DNA from: Spirochaetota bacterium
GTDB lineage: Bacteria > Spirochaetota > Spirochaetia > SPDA01 > JAJSAL01
Reading direction: 5' to 3'
NCBI GenBank assembly: GCA_024274705.1
Contig: JAJSAL010000016.1
Span: forward strand, 1 to 41,878
DNA length: 41,878 nucleotides
Numbering within the stretch: the stretch's first letter is position 1; each line of letters opens with the position of its first letter. The notes beneath the pieces are model-generated. The model was given only the letters and a program-made list of their open reading frames with translations, was not told the DNA's origin and did no database searches. This document shows positions 1-8,214 of this stretch, piece after piece. A program made the position numbers and the translations under genes.

Positions 1-126
1 ACTATTTTGCAAATTCTGAGTGTGACGGTGTTCGAGCAAGTTCCTATAATACAAGTACTTACAGATTTTGATTACAAATCGATGGAGGGCGATTCTGCTA
101 AACAATTGCTACTAATAGATTTATAA
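1..126 (+). pseudogene. IS4-family transposase, C-terminal end (cut by window edge)
   Basis: Frame 1 is open from the first base to a TAA at 124-126. The roughly 41 residues read like the extreme C-terminus of IS4-type transposases: an LQILSVTVFEQVPI segment followed by a KQLLLIDL tail, matching the family's usual ILQILS-LFEK-PI and QLNLFDL endings. The DDE catalytic core would lie outside the window. The sequence just after the stop (about 127-142) could hold the right inverted repeat, which cannot be confirmed without the left end. Whether the complete copy is intact is unknown. The assignment rests on remembered family pattern only. Confidence 0.5.
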
Positions 127-411
127 CCGGACAGTAGTGATGGTGAATATCTTTTAGAAGTAATGCAGCAGCGACTTTTTGGAGAAGCAGCGTTCTATTC
201 TGAAGACGTAGTCATTTGAGAGGGATGGACGCTTAAAATATCGATAGCGATTCCTGCGATTAGCACTGAAGAACGTGAGTTTTTTGATGCATACATGGCA
301 GCTTTATCGAACGATATATATTCGAGAGAAAAGATTGATTATGTTTTTTCATCGTTTAAAGAGATACATGATGTTTGGTCGTGTAAAATAATGTTCGCAA
401 TTTTGAATTGA
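127..411 (+). pseudogene. Unrecognised broken reading frame with an in-frame TGA
   Basis: The same frame continues after the IS4-like stop with protein-like composition: a segment up to TGA at 217-219, then a longer segment ending with TGA at 409-411. The second part contains an EGWTLKISIAIPAIS stretch and a helix-like STEEREFFDAYMAAL stretch. I do not recognise a family. It is probably a decayed gene fragment stranded between two transposase remnants. The in-frame stop and lack of a start argue against a functional product. Confidence 0.3.
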
Positions 412-448
412 AAAAGGCCATCGAAAACTCCAAGATGAAGTTGAAACT

Positions 449-1330
449 ATGGCCACATACAATGATACTGGGAAGTTTAAAAAAATGCTATTGGAGTTTA
501 TGGCGGAACCAGATCCGCTTTTCTCAATGCTCAAGAGGTTCACGCAGCACCTGATGCAGATGGAAGCTGAAGCAAAGGTAGGAGCGGAAAAAGGGAAGCA
601 CAGCAGCGAACGAAAGACCTGCTTTTCCGGGACCCGTGTAAGACGATTCAATACCCGGTTAGGTACCATGTCTGTGTTGGTATCAAAATTGAGAAATGGG
701 GGCTACATACCCTTTTTCGTTACGGAAAAAAAACGGAGTGAACAGGCATTGATACAGGTTATTCAGGAAACCTTCATCAACGGAGTTTCAACCCGTAAGA
801 TAGAGCGGGTGGCACAATCATTGGGGATCGAAAACCTGTCGGCGAGCCAAGTATCGGAGATCAATAAAGGTCTTGATGAACAGATTGCAGTATTTCGTAC
901 CAGGACTCTTGATGCTGAGTACCCGATTCTTTGGATCGATGCGATGTATGAGAAGATCCGGGATGGGAATCGGGTGGTATCTATGGCGATTCTTATCGGG
1001 AAAGGGGTAAATAGTCGGGAGTACGTGAAATTCTTGCAATAGAGCCGATAGATCGTGGGGTAAAGAATGTCCTGCTTGCCATTTCTGATGCTCATAAGGG
1101 TATTCTCTATGAAAAGGTCAAGCAGATATGGAAACAACCGACGAAAGAAGATGCCTTTCTGTATGCTCAGCACATTGTATCTGAATATCGAGAACGGTAT
1201 CCGGAGGCGATGGTGTGTTTAGAAGATGGCCTTGAGGATTCACTACAGTACAATGCCTTCGATGGGTTTGACAGCAGAAAGACCTCATCGACCAATGTAT
1301 TTGGAACGGATGAGAAAGGTAGCTTAACTG
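449..1330 (+). pseudogene. IS256-family (mutator-type) transposase, frameshifted remnant
   Basis: The first open segment (449-1042, 197 residues) carries the IS256 N-terminal region, including the ILWIDAMYEKIR block with the first catalytic Asp and the VVSMAILIGKGVNS block. It stops prematurely at 1042. The homology resumes in the next frame from about 1021 with REILAIEP, then LLAISDAHKGI (second Asp) and EDGLEDSLQYNAFD. It shifts back again near 1300 to read LERMRK, where the family has the catalytic Glu in LERMRKEIRRRTR. The RRRTR block and the C-terminal region are missing. At least two frameshifts plus a 3' deletion make it inactive. It lies directly against the end of the metal/thiol island and may mark its boundary. 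Confidence 0.85.
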
Positions 1331-1410
1331 TGGGGTTTTCGATGGCTACTTCAAGGAAAATTGCGAACGTGGATGGACACTAACATCCGGTGGTACTGTT
1401 GATCTGTGCC

Positions 1411-1971
1411 TCAGCTGATGACTCTCCATTGGAATTCTCTCTTCTCAATTGTTGGAATTCTCTTTAATACCAGCTTGATCCACTCCGTATCGTCGCTGAG
1501 AAAGGGTTCCCCATTACTCCTGTCTGGAACCGTTAAAAACCCCATAATGTGATGAGCGCTATCCTTTTGGGTCACGTTCCAGGTAAAATCCTTCTTGATC
1601 TGCATCCCTTTGCTGTTTTCGAGGTACACTTCTTCTGCAATATCATAGTCAGCTAAGTTTACACTATGGGTATTGAAGGCAAGTTGAAAAACAAGGTTCT
1701 CATCATCTGTATCCATTATCAGGTTAAGGAAAAGCGCCTGGACTTCCACATTACCCGGTTCTGTCGTACCCGTAGACCGTACATGCTTCGCTAATTCTTC
1801 CGGGGGAATGAATTCCCGGGGGACCACAGTGTCATCTTTCTCAACGATTAACGGCCGGGGTGTAAAACTATAGTCGCTGGAAACAACATGCAGAATTAAC
1901 GCTGTGGAAAGGGCAAGGGAGATGGATATAATCGCGATCAGACTATTTTTTCTCACCAAGTCGGCCTCCAT
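1411..1971 (-). CDS. Membrane-anchored protein repeating the C-terminal domain of the CCAHH membrane protein
   Basis: The 186-residue product has one N-terminal hydrophobic segment (residues 10-30), probably a signal anchor, then a soluble extracytoplasmic domain at about residues 74-186. That domain aligns by eye with residues 205-305 of the protein encoded at 4635-5552. Shared landmarks are an NTH motif (100-102 here), a DYD/FDL strand, an AHH pair (139-141 here, GGHHR there) followed by G-LT-P, a W-IKL strand, and a terminal W. The conserved His pairs suggest metal binding, but this is inference. It is the last gene of the operon behind operator A and starts inside the end of the preceding gene (19-bp overlap), implying coupled translation. 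I know no named function for this domain. Confidence 0.7.
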   Translation of the reverse strand: MEADLVRKNSLIAIISISLALSTALILHVVSSDYSFTPRPLIVEKDDTVVPREFIPPEELAKHVRSTGTTEPGNVEVQALFLNLIMDTDDENLVFQLAFNTHSVNLADYDIAEEVYLENSKGMQIKKDFTWNVTQKDSAHHIMGFLTVPDRSNGEPFLSDDTEWIKLVLKRIPTIEKREFQWRVIS

Positions 1972-4325
1972 GTTTTTTCATAAACCGGCATGAAGATAAA
2001 CAGCATCAGATAAATAAATCCTCCTGTTATCAGGGAATAGGACAATCCCATCTTCATGGAGATGATAACCGCCAGGGTCGAACCTCCTATCGACATGAGA
2101 CCGTTGATCCCCCACATGAGGGGTACTGCATCCTTTTTCTTAACCAGGCTCAAAATTCTTAATCCGAAGGGAAAGGGCATTCCGAGAAAAAACCCCAAAG
2201 GAAAAAGAATTAAAAAAGCAACAAAAGCCCGTGCTCCCGACGAAGGGATCATCCAGCGATTCAACAGCATATCAGACAAAGCATAAACGGCGGCGGTGAG
2301 GACAGGAACCATAATTAACGGCAGATACCTGCTTTTCAGGCGAAACTTTTCCCATCCCCCAAAAAGACTTCCCAGTCCCCCTCCGGTTAATAGTGCCACC
2401 AGAATAACGATGAACGCCCGCGTGGGGTGTCCCAGAAGCAGCGAAAACTTCTGTATCAACGGTATTTCAATCAGCATAAATCCGAGGCCCAGTCCTATAA
2501 AATAAACCGGAGAACGTTTAAGCTGAATTTTTCGAAACGCAGGCCTGAAGAAAAGAAATGTAATTGCAGCAATTCCTGCTAAAACGTACAAAAGATTGTT
2601 ATTAATTCCACTGTTGAAATCAAAGAAATACGGTCTGTTATCGGTGGTTACGGAAAAACCGGAATCTTGCCTGAGTGTAAACGCTTTGGTTTCTGAAGAG
2701 ACAACCGATAGATTATCCCAGAAATAGTCTTCTGTAATGAATGGCACATAAAGAGGACTTTGACCATTTATCATAGCCGCCACCAATATTCCCTTGACTT
2801 CTTCGGGAGCGTAAGCGGTTTTCCGAATCATAACAAGCGGCATATGGACCATATCGTTGGAAGTGCCCGGAGCTCCCCGGTTGATCACAACAATTTGCTT
2901 TTCCAGCTGATTCACTGAAATTCCCAGTTCTGCAAAGGATTCCCTGATTGTTAACAGCAGCCGGGTTAAATCTTTTTCGTCATGCAGGATAAAAGCAAGC
3001 CTGCCTTTTTCATTCAGCTTACTCCAATAATCCTTAATTGCTTCTTTCGTGTAAATAAAATTTTCCGCAAGGGAATATCCCACGGCTTCCGCAGCTCCGC
3101 TCATAACCTGGGCAAGGTATATGATATCGTAAACATCGTTGGATTGTTTGACAAAATTACGTCCGTCCTGTATATGCAGGGTAACTTCGTCACGGTCATA
3201 AATGCTTCCGTTATATTCCGAATACTTTCTGGCAATATCAACACTTCCGGTATTTATTTCTACAGCATGGATATCCCTGCTCCCGGAAAGAAGAGCAAGG
3301 AGAATATCCTTGCCCCCTCCAGGCCCGATGATAAGGGTTTTAGTATTACTTCCGAACTCAAAGGGCAGATAATTCAAATCTGTTTTAAGTGACTGTACCT
3401 TCCGGAAATCACCGTCAAATTGAATCATCTCCGAGTTTGACCCCCCATCAATTGTAATAATTTTTGAACCGGACGGTGCCTCCGTATCAATGACATCAGT
3501 CCTGGAATATGCATCCCAGTTCCAATCACTCAAAGAGTGACTTATATTACCGGAGCGGAGGGAAGATAAAGACGTCAGAGGACTTGTGAAATAACCCCGG
3601 AACCTGTCTTCGAACTGTTTAACACCAGGCTGAAACATTCCAATCATGACAAACAGAACAGCGATAACAACAGGCACTCTCATGTACTTTCTGCCCAGCA
3701 GATAATACGACAATATAATTGAAGAGAGGACTGCGAATCCCGAGACAACCAGTATCGTATTTACAATTCCCAGCCAATTTATTAATCCCACAACCAGGAC
3801 ACTTCCCGCACCCGCGCCCAACAGGTCGGCAAAATACAGTTTATGACTGTCCCCTGCCAATTTCATAAAAATGAGGGCTATCTGAATGCCCCCGATAATA
3901 AAAGGAAGCGACGCAATCCCGGCATAAATAATAAAAAAATTGAGAAAAGGAAGTTTATAGATCAAGGTAAAAGAGAAGATGTAGGATGCTGCCAGTATGA
4001 TCAGTAAACCGGGTAACTGTGAAACCAATTGTGCATGCTTCATTTTTTTTGTTAAGCGATATGCGATATACCCTCCTATTCCCAAACCGAATATCGCCAT
4101 AGAAGTGAGCATAAAGACAAAATGATACTGCAGCATCGGTGAGAATAACCTAGTAAGGGTTACCTCAAACACGAACAAAGAGGTCGAGGTTAAAAAGAGA
4201 CTTACCAGGAGCGGAAAGAGCGGAATTGTTTCAAGGCCTCTTTTTTGAACCTGGTCTTGTTTAATCATGTTGGATTTATTCACATACAGTTCCCATATGG
4301 TCCGCCGTTTGCTGGCCCCCGTCAC
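1953..4325 (-). CDS. Fused membrane/spermidine-synthase-like protein (790 aa)
   Basis: The architecture is an N-terminal block of transmembrane helices (about residues 30-230), a soluble methyltransferase-fold domain, and a C-terminal membrane block (about 565-785). The soluble part has a glycine-rich motif I, IIGPGGGKD near residue 328, then HAVEIN and a DGRNF acidic loop, typical of spermidine-synthase-like SAM or decarboxy-SAM binding domains. Proteins of this build are usually annotated as fused MFS/spermidine synthase; the substrate is unknown and a real aminopropyltransferase role is not established. It lies 55 bp after the DUF2933-like gene in operon A and overlaps the next gene. Translation could also start at the internal Met at residue 20. 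A distant relative is encoded at 34605-37067. Confidence 0.8.
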   Translation of the reverse strand: MTGASKRRTIWELYVNKSNMIKQDQVQKRGLETIPLFPLLVSLFLTSTSLFVFEVTLTRLFSPMLQYHFVFMLTSMAIFGLGIGGYIAYRLTKKMKHAQLVSQLPGLLIILAASYIFSFTLIYKLPFLNFFIIYAGIASLPFIIGGIQIALIFMKLAGDSHKLYFADLLGAGAGSVLVVGLINWLGIVNTILVVSGFAVLSSIILSYYLLGRKYMRVPVVIAVLFVMIGMFQPGVKQFEDRFRGYFTSPLTSLSSLRSGNISHSLSDWNWDAYSRTDVIDTEAPSGSKIITIDGGSNSEMIQFDGDFRKVQSLKTDLNYLPFEFGSNTKTLIIGPGGGKDILLALLSGSRDIHAVEINTGSVDIARKYSEYNGSIYDRDEVTLHIQDGRNFVKQSNDVYDIIYLAQVMSGAAEAVGYSLAENFIYTKEAIKDYWSKLNEKGRLAFILHDEKDLTRLLLTIRESFAELGISVNQLEKQIVVINRGAPGTSNDMVHMPLVMIRKTAYAPEEVKGILVAAMINGQSPLYVPFITEDYFWDNLSVVSSETKAFTLRQDSGFSVTTDNRPYFFDFNSGINNNLLYVLAGIAAITFLFFRPAFRKIQLKRSPVYFIGLGLGFMLIEIPLIQKFSLLLGHPTRAFIVILVALLTGGGLGSLFGGWEKFRLKSRYLPLIMVPVLTAAVYALSDMLLNRWMIPSSGARAFVAFLILFPLGFFLGMPFPFGLRILSLVKKKDAVPLMWGINGLMSIGGSTLAVIISMKMGLSYSLITGGFIYLMLFIFMPVYEKTWRPTW

Positions 4326-4380
4326 CCGGATTACCGGAGTTGTACACGTTATAACGTATTACAATCATAATGTTTGTTGA

Positions 4381-4650
4381 TTAATCTTCCAGTTTTGTTG
4401 ATGATTTATCATGATTTCCATGATCATGATTTCCATGCATCCCGGACATCATAAGCAAATGCATTACCGGACAAATAAGAATCACCAAATACCACCAGTT
4501 GGTGTTGATCCCTGCTACCGGTAAAAGAAAAAGAGCAGCAATTGGTACCAGACAGGTCAGTGCCATTATCCAGAGCATTTTATACCTGCCCCGAAAAACC
4601 TGCGAAACTGCCTTGGAGATTTTGTTGTTGTTCGTCAAATCAGGTTCCAT
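4381..4650 (-). CDS. DUF2933-like small membrane protein with His-rich tail
   Basis: The 89-residue product has two hydrophobic helices: LWIMALTCLVPIAALFLLP, then a segment containing WWYLVILICPVMHLLMM. It ends in a Met/His-rich tail (MHGNHDHGNHD). The CPVMHLLMM-G-HG pattern is typical of DUF2933 proteins, which are often found with copper or silver resistance genes. I chose the ATG at 4650 because AAGGA lies 8 bases upstream; a longer reading from 4704 has no convincing ribosome binding site. The start overlaps the stop of the upstream gene by 16 bp, so the two are probably translationally coupled. A role in metal binding at the membrane surface is inferred from the tail and from the CsoR operator controlling the operon. 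Confidence 0.75.
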   Translation of the reverse strand: MEPDLTNNNKISKAVSQVFRGRYKMLWIMALTCLVPIAALFLLPVAGINTNWWYLVILICPVMHLLMMSGMHGNHDHGNHDKSSTKLED

Positions 4651-5552
4651 ATAAATATCCTTTTCGGGACCTCGTAAATTTCCCGTATTGTCAGTTTGAT
4701 CCATTTCGATTGTTCATCTACCCCGGGGAATGTAAGCACACCAGCCCGGTGGTGACCGCCGGGCGGAGAACCTTCCCAGCTTACCGGTTTTAATATCCTC
4801 CCTTTATCATCTTCAAGAATTGAAATAGCAGCCAAGTCAAACCCAAGATCTCCCTGATGGGTATTCATCTTCACCTGGAAGCGTACCGGTTCATTGAATT
4901 CCAAATTGAGAGGCTTTACTTCAATCGTTACGAAATTCTCGTCATTCACAATGGTTTCCAGATTGAAAATCATCCGCTCAGGAACACTTTCCGCCCTATC
5001 CGCCTGCCGGGAAACAAGGAAAAAGGAGAATCCCGTAACAAGAACGGCAGATAGTACTGTGATACCCCGGATTTTCCGCATGTTGAACGAAAACAAATAA
5101 TTATGAAGTAACCGGGAGGGATACAGGTTGTGTTTCTGGATCATCACAAGCATCATAGTAATTCCAACTATATTAGAAAAAATTCCCAGGAGAATGAACG
5201 GTACCTGATATTCTGTCAGGAAGAGGGCTGCTGCAGATACGCCTAAGAGCGGCAGAACATCGGTAATGTGGTGAGCACAGCATGCGATCATGGCACCTGC
5301 CGAAACACCCCCGGAAGCTGCAAGCTCAGCAGTTGAACCGCCGGGTCTCGTCCGCAGTTTTCTCCTTATAAAAGAGTAAAGCCCCGCCTGTATACCAAAA
5401 CCGGTGATCAAAAGGAGAATCCAGTACCACATGTCGAGAAGTTGACCCACTGCATGATTGAAAGACTCAGCCAGGGATAAAACGGTTATATATACGGCAA
5501 GTAATCCAGCAGCCCCGCCGAAACCAATCATTACTGAAATACGATTTCTCAT
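4635..5552 (-). CDS. Uncharacterised CCAHH membrane protein with extracytoplasmic His-pair domain
   Basis: This 305-residue protein is the first gene of operon A. Residues 1-140 contain about four transmembrane helices; between or within them is a striking GAMIACCAHHITD motif (C91, C92, H94, H95), an obvious candidate soft-metal or thiol site. A further helix at about 162-182 leads to an extracytoplasmic domain (about 205-305) with an NTH motif at 230-232 and GGHHRAG at 265-271. The same domain occurs alone in the last gene of the operon. Start support: GGAG seven bases before the ATG. Promoter and CsoR-type operator lie at 5586-5636. I know of no assigned function; metal or thiol handling in the membrane is inferred from the motifs and regulation. 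Confidence 0.75.
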   Translation of the reverse strand: MRNRISVMIGFGGAAGLLAVYITVLSLAESFNHAVGQLLDMWYWILLLITGFGIQAGLYSFIRRKLRTRPGGSTAELAASGGVSAGAMIACCAHHITDVLPLLGVSAAALFLTEYQVPFILLGIFSNIVGITMMLVMIQKHNLYPSRLLHNYLFSFNMRKIRGITVLSAVLVTGFSFFLVSRQADRAESVPERMIFNLETIVNDENFVTIEVKPLNLEFNEPVRFQVKMNTHQGDLGFDLAAISILEDDKGRILKPVSWEGSPPGGHHRAGVLTFPGVDEQSKWIKLTIREIYEVPKRIFIWNLI

Positions 5553-5585
5553 CGCTTTTCTCCGTTCCTATTTCTCATATAGCCT

Positions 5586-5636
5586 GCACCCCAGGGGGGT
5601 ATAGTGTTAGTATATTCTAATTGTAGTAAAAGTCAA
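5586..5636 (-). promoter_or_regulatory. Operator/promoter A: sigma-70-like promoter with CsoR-type operator
   Basis: On the minus strand, -35 TTGACT (5636-5631) and -10 TATACT (5614-5609) are separated by 16 bp. The operator at 5602-5586 reads, on the plus strand, GCACCC-CAGGG-GGGTAT. It begins six bases past the -10, so a bound repressor would cover the start site. It drives the four-gene operon 5552-1411. The arrangement matches the other three sites of the window. Confidence 0.75.
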
Positions 5637-5642
5637 GGGCTT

Positions 5643-6377
5643 TTAAATTGAAGCGTTTTTCTTTTCCCGCAAGGGATCGATAATTCCCAGATAAACCGAT
5701 AATAAATGGAGTTGATTGAGTAATATTTTTATAAAGGATACTTCGTAGAGTTCTTTTCCGTCCCAATGAAAAACGAAGGCGCAGGTTATTGAAGACACAC
5801 TATACTCACTGAGGACACAGTACAGGTCATCAGTGAGACTCCCAAAATCGCTTATTTTCAAAATCTGTTTATTCGAAATAGTAATGCTGCTGCTGCCCTT
5901 ATCAAGGAGCTGCCATTCGGTAAGAGTTCGATTATCCTCGTTTCTTATAAAGCGTATTATACCGTACTCAGCTTTACAAATACTGGTTAACAGGTATCGC
6001 AATAAAGCACTGATGATTTCCCGTGGTTTCATATCATCAGGATACCGGGGCATGATGTTGATAAAATCTGAAAGAATATCGATTTTCCGATTTACAATTC
6101 CAACATGCTTAAAGGATTTACTCAATAATTTTTCCGACCGCTTCTTTGCATTCTCAACTTTCCGGATATCCCTGAGATACATGCGGAAAACAAAAAAAAG
6201 AAATAAGAAATTGAACATGAGGATAATTGACTCGGCATAACGCCTCTCGATAAAAAGATGCCCATCAAGAATGTGTGGAATAAGTAAGCCGAATAGAGCC
6301 GAAGCTGAAGACAATATAATCATTTTGAGCGTTACTTTCTTTGATTCTGGCAGGTTACTAATCAGCTTTGGTATCAC
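5643..6377 (-). CDS. Membrane-anchored GAF-like sensor or accessory protein
   Basis: The 244-residue product has two N-terminal hydrophobic helices (about residues 19-38 and 48-67), then a basic, helical linker likely to form a coiled coil (about 68-110), and a C-terminal alpha/beta domain (about 115-235) that resembles a degenerate GAF domain by layout. I see no histidine-kinase, GGDEF or HD output motif. It therefore looks like a sensor without an output domain or a partner protein. It is a single-gene unit behind its own promoter with a CsoR-type operator (6408-6463), so it is likely co-induced with the rest of the island. The GAF assignment is tentative. Confidence 0.6.
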   Translation of the reverse strand: MIPKLISNLPESKKVTLKMIILSSASALFGLLIPHILDGHLFIERRYAESIILMFNFLFLFFVFRMYLRDIRKVENAKKRSEKLLSKSFKHVGIVNRKIDILSDFINIMPRYPDDMKPREIISALLRYLLTSICKAEYGIIRFIRNEDNRTLTEWQLLDKGSSSITISNKQILKISDFGSLTDDLYCVLSEYSVSSITCAFVFHWDGKELYEVSFIKILLNQLHLLSVYLGIIDPLREKKNASI

Positions 6378-6407
6378 TATTGACTCCAGGGCACCTTTAT
6401 GAATACT

Positions 6408-6463
6408 ATACCCTCCAGGGGTATTATCGATGTAACCATAATAAAAAAAAACGTGTTTGTCAA
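6408..6463 (-). promoter_or_regulatory. Operator/promoter B: consensus -35 promoter with CsoR-type operator
   Basis: On the minus strand, -35 TTGACA (6463-6458) and a -10-like TATGGT (6440-6435) are 17 bp apart. The operator at 6424-6408 is a near-perfect palindrome, ATACCC-TCCAG-GGGTAT on the plus strand, starting ten bases past the -10. It sits 31 bases before the ATG of the GAF-like membrane gene. Confidence 0.7.
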
Positions 6464-6465
6464 TT

Positions 6466-6516
6466 TATCCCCGGGCAGGCACATGGAACCACCTTGCACA
6501 TACGGACCCGGGGATA
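6466..6516. repeat. Perfect 10-bp inverted repeat in the divergent intergenic region
   Basis: TATCCCCGGG at 6466-6475 and its exact reverse complement CCCGGGGATA at 6507-6516 are separated by 31 bp. They lie just upstream of promoter B and about 85 bp upstream of the TlpA-like gene. They could be paired half-operators for a second regulator, or a hairpin. They are C/G-rich and A/T-capped like the CsoR operators but lack the N5 spacing. Confidence 0.6.
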
Positions 6517-6599
6517 GGTGCCGGGAATTGGAATAATCGATTTTTATTGATTTACCTTCCCTTGGCATTTATTTTGGGTATTACCTTAAGGAGAAGAGA

Positions 6600-7136
6600 A
6601 TGAAATTTGTATTCGTATTAATTTCAGCGGTTGTATTAGGCGGGACCGTGTATGCCGGAAACATCAAGGATGAACTGCTTCAACTCGGCATTACCGTGGT
6701 AGATGAAAATGTCGAATCAATAGATTTCGAGTTGGAGGATCTGGATGGTACCGTTGTCAAACTCAGTTCTTTGCGAGGGAACATGATATTTCTGAATTTC
6801 TGGGCTACCTGGTGCGGTCCATGCCGGGCCGAAATGCCGTCAATGCAGAGAATCTACGATAAACTCAAAGATAAGGGTTTCGTAATCCTTGCAGTTAACC
6901 TCCGGGAAGACAACAAGCCTGTGAACAATTTTATGGATGAGTTAGGCCTGGATTTCACGGTTCTTCTAGACAGAACAGGAAAAGTCGGGGCACAATACGG
7001 CGTCCGAAGCATACCGACGACATACCTTATAGACAGGGACGGTTCGATTATCGGCCGGGCCATTGGTGCCAGAGAGTGGGACGCACCGGAATACCAATCC
7101 ATTTTCGAAAAAATACTGAGAAACGGTATCGACTGA
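6600..7136 (+). CDS. TlpA/ResA-like exported thiol-disulfide oxidoreductase
   Basis: The 178-residue protein has a short signal peptide (about residues 1-19, ending VYA) and a thioredoxin fold carrying the WCGPC active site (C72, C75). A cis-proline loop, SIPTTYLID, lies downstream. This is the TlpA/ResA class, which reduces disulfides in the periplasm for cytochrome c maturation, metal-site assembly or related jobs. The start is supported by AAGGAG upstream of the ATG. ccdA follows 46 bp later, a classical pairing in which CcdA carries electrons across the membrane to the TlpA-like partner. A weak TTGATT-N17-TATTTT promoter may precede it. No CsoR-type operator lies immediately before this gene, so its co-regulation with the island is uncertain. 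Confidence 0.9.
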   Translation: MKFVFVLISAVVLGGTVYAGNIKDELLQLGITVVDENVESIDFELEDLDGTVVKLSSLRGNMIFLNFWATWCGPCRAEMPSMQRIYDKLKDKGFVILAVNLREDNKPVNNFMDELGLDFTVLLDRTGKVGAQYGVRSIPTTYLIDRDGSIIGRAIGAREWDAPEYQSIFEKILRNGID

Positions 7137-7182
7137 ACATTACCGTTCTGGATGATGCCCAATAATAACCGGTGTATACATC

Positions 7183-8157
7183 ATGAATGATACTATTAAT
7201 ATAGCACTCGCCCTGTTTGCAGGAATTGTGTCGTTTCTTTCCCCTTGTGTACTGCCTTTGATACCGTCCTACCTGTCATTTATCGGAGGAGTTTCGTACA
7301 ACGATCTGCAAGAAAAAAGAGGATTGCGATGGCCGTTATTCCTGAAAACCCTTCTCTTTGTAATCGGCTTTTCAGTAGTTTTTATCATTCTTGGTGTGGT
7401 TTTCAGTGGAGCGGGGATTATTTTCGGCGGCGCTATGCGTATCATCAATATCATTGCCGGCAGTATTGTGATTGCCCTGGGATTACACTATATTTTTAAT
7501 TTCTGGAAAATCCTTAATTTCGAGAAAAGGTTCCATTTAAAGAAACACCCACAGGGAGCAGCGGGACCCGTACTGCTGGGAATGGCGTTCGGGGCCGGAT
7601 GGACTCCCTGTATCGGGCCGATACTCGCTTCCATTCTTTTCCTGGCAGGCACATCCACACAGGGATTCAGAGGCACGGTCCTTCTCACCGCTTATTCAGC
7701 CGGCTTGGGGATACCCTTCATCATAACCGGTTTATTCTTTTCGGGTTTTCAAAGGAAAATGGAGAAATTCACATCTCATTTACAAACAGTAAAAATTGTC
7801 AGCGGTGTGTTCCTCGTCTTCATCGGACTGCTCATATTCATAGGAAGCCTGACGAAACTGAATGTGTTCTTCTTTCAATTGGCGGGTAACCTGGAAATGT
7901 GGAGTAGTAACAATGTAGCAGGGTCAAGATTATTATTCGGCTTCCCTTTTCTTTTCATATCGTTACTTCTTGTTTTTTTCTATTTACGAAGGGTACACCG
8001 GTCAATAGCCGTTTCGGGGATGGCTTTCAGCAGCTTTTTATTCCCTCTCCGCCTCCTCATCATTATCGCTTTTGCCGGTATTGCCCTGCTGTCTTTTACG
8101 GGACTCATAAAGATGTATAAAGTGATCACGTTCTGGCTTCGTTTTCAGGGAATTTAA
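7183..8157 (+). CDS. ccdA: CcdA-type cytochrome c biogenesis / thiol electron-transfer membrane protein
   Basis: The 324-residue, highly hydrophobic protein carries the two family-defining Cys-Pro motifs: SPCVLPLIPSYLSFIGG near residue 22, and GWTPCIGPILASIL near residue 145. In CcdA/DsbD proteins these membrane-buried cysteines relay electrons from cytoplasmic thioredoxin to periplasmic acceptors such as TlpA/ResA. The usual six helices occupy about residues 1-235. About 90 extra C-terminal residues add further helices, making the protein longer than a minimal CcdA (about 230-240 aa). It follows the TlpA-like gene in the same transcription unit. Confidence 0.9.
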   Translation: MNDTINIALALFAGIVSFLSPCVLPLIPSYLSFIGGVSYNDLQEKRGLRWPLFLKTLLFVIGFSVVFIILGVVFSGAGIIFGGAMRIINIIAGSIVIALGLHYIFNFWKILNFEKRFHLKKHPQGAAGPVLLGMAFGAGWTPCIGPILASILFLAGTSTQGFRGTVLLTAYSAGLGIPFIITGLFFSGFQRKMEKFTSHLQTVKIVSGVFLVFIGLLIFIGSLTKLNVFFFQLAGNLEMWSSNNVAGSRLLFGFPFLFISLLLVFFYLRRVHRSIAVSGMAFSSFLFPLRLLIIIAFAGIALLSFTGLIKMYKVITFWLRFQGI

Positions 8158-8214
8158 ACCTACGCCGTACCGGCGGCAACGAACACCTGGAGTACGTAAT
8201 AATCTCAAGAAAAC

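Noticed and set aside
1953..4325. Bona fide spermidine synthase (speE)
   Set aside because: Two large membrane blocks and a context with no polyamine genes; only the fold is shared.
6377..6568. Leftward 63-residue reading frame upstream of the GAF-like gene
   Set aside because: It spans promoter B and its operator, has no ribosome binding site and no family-like sequence.
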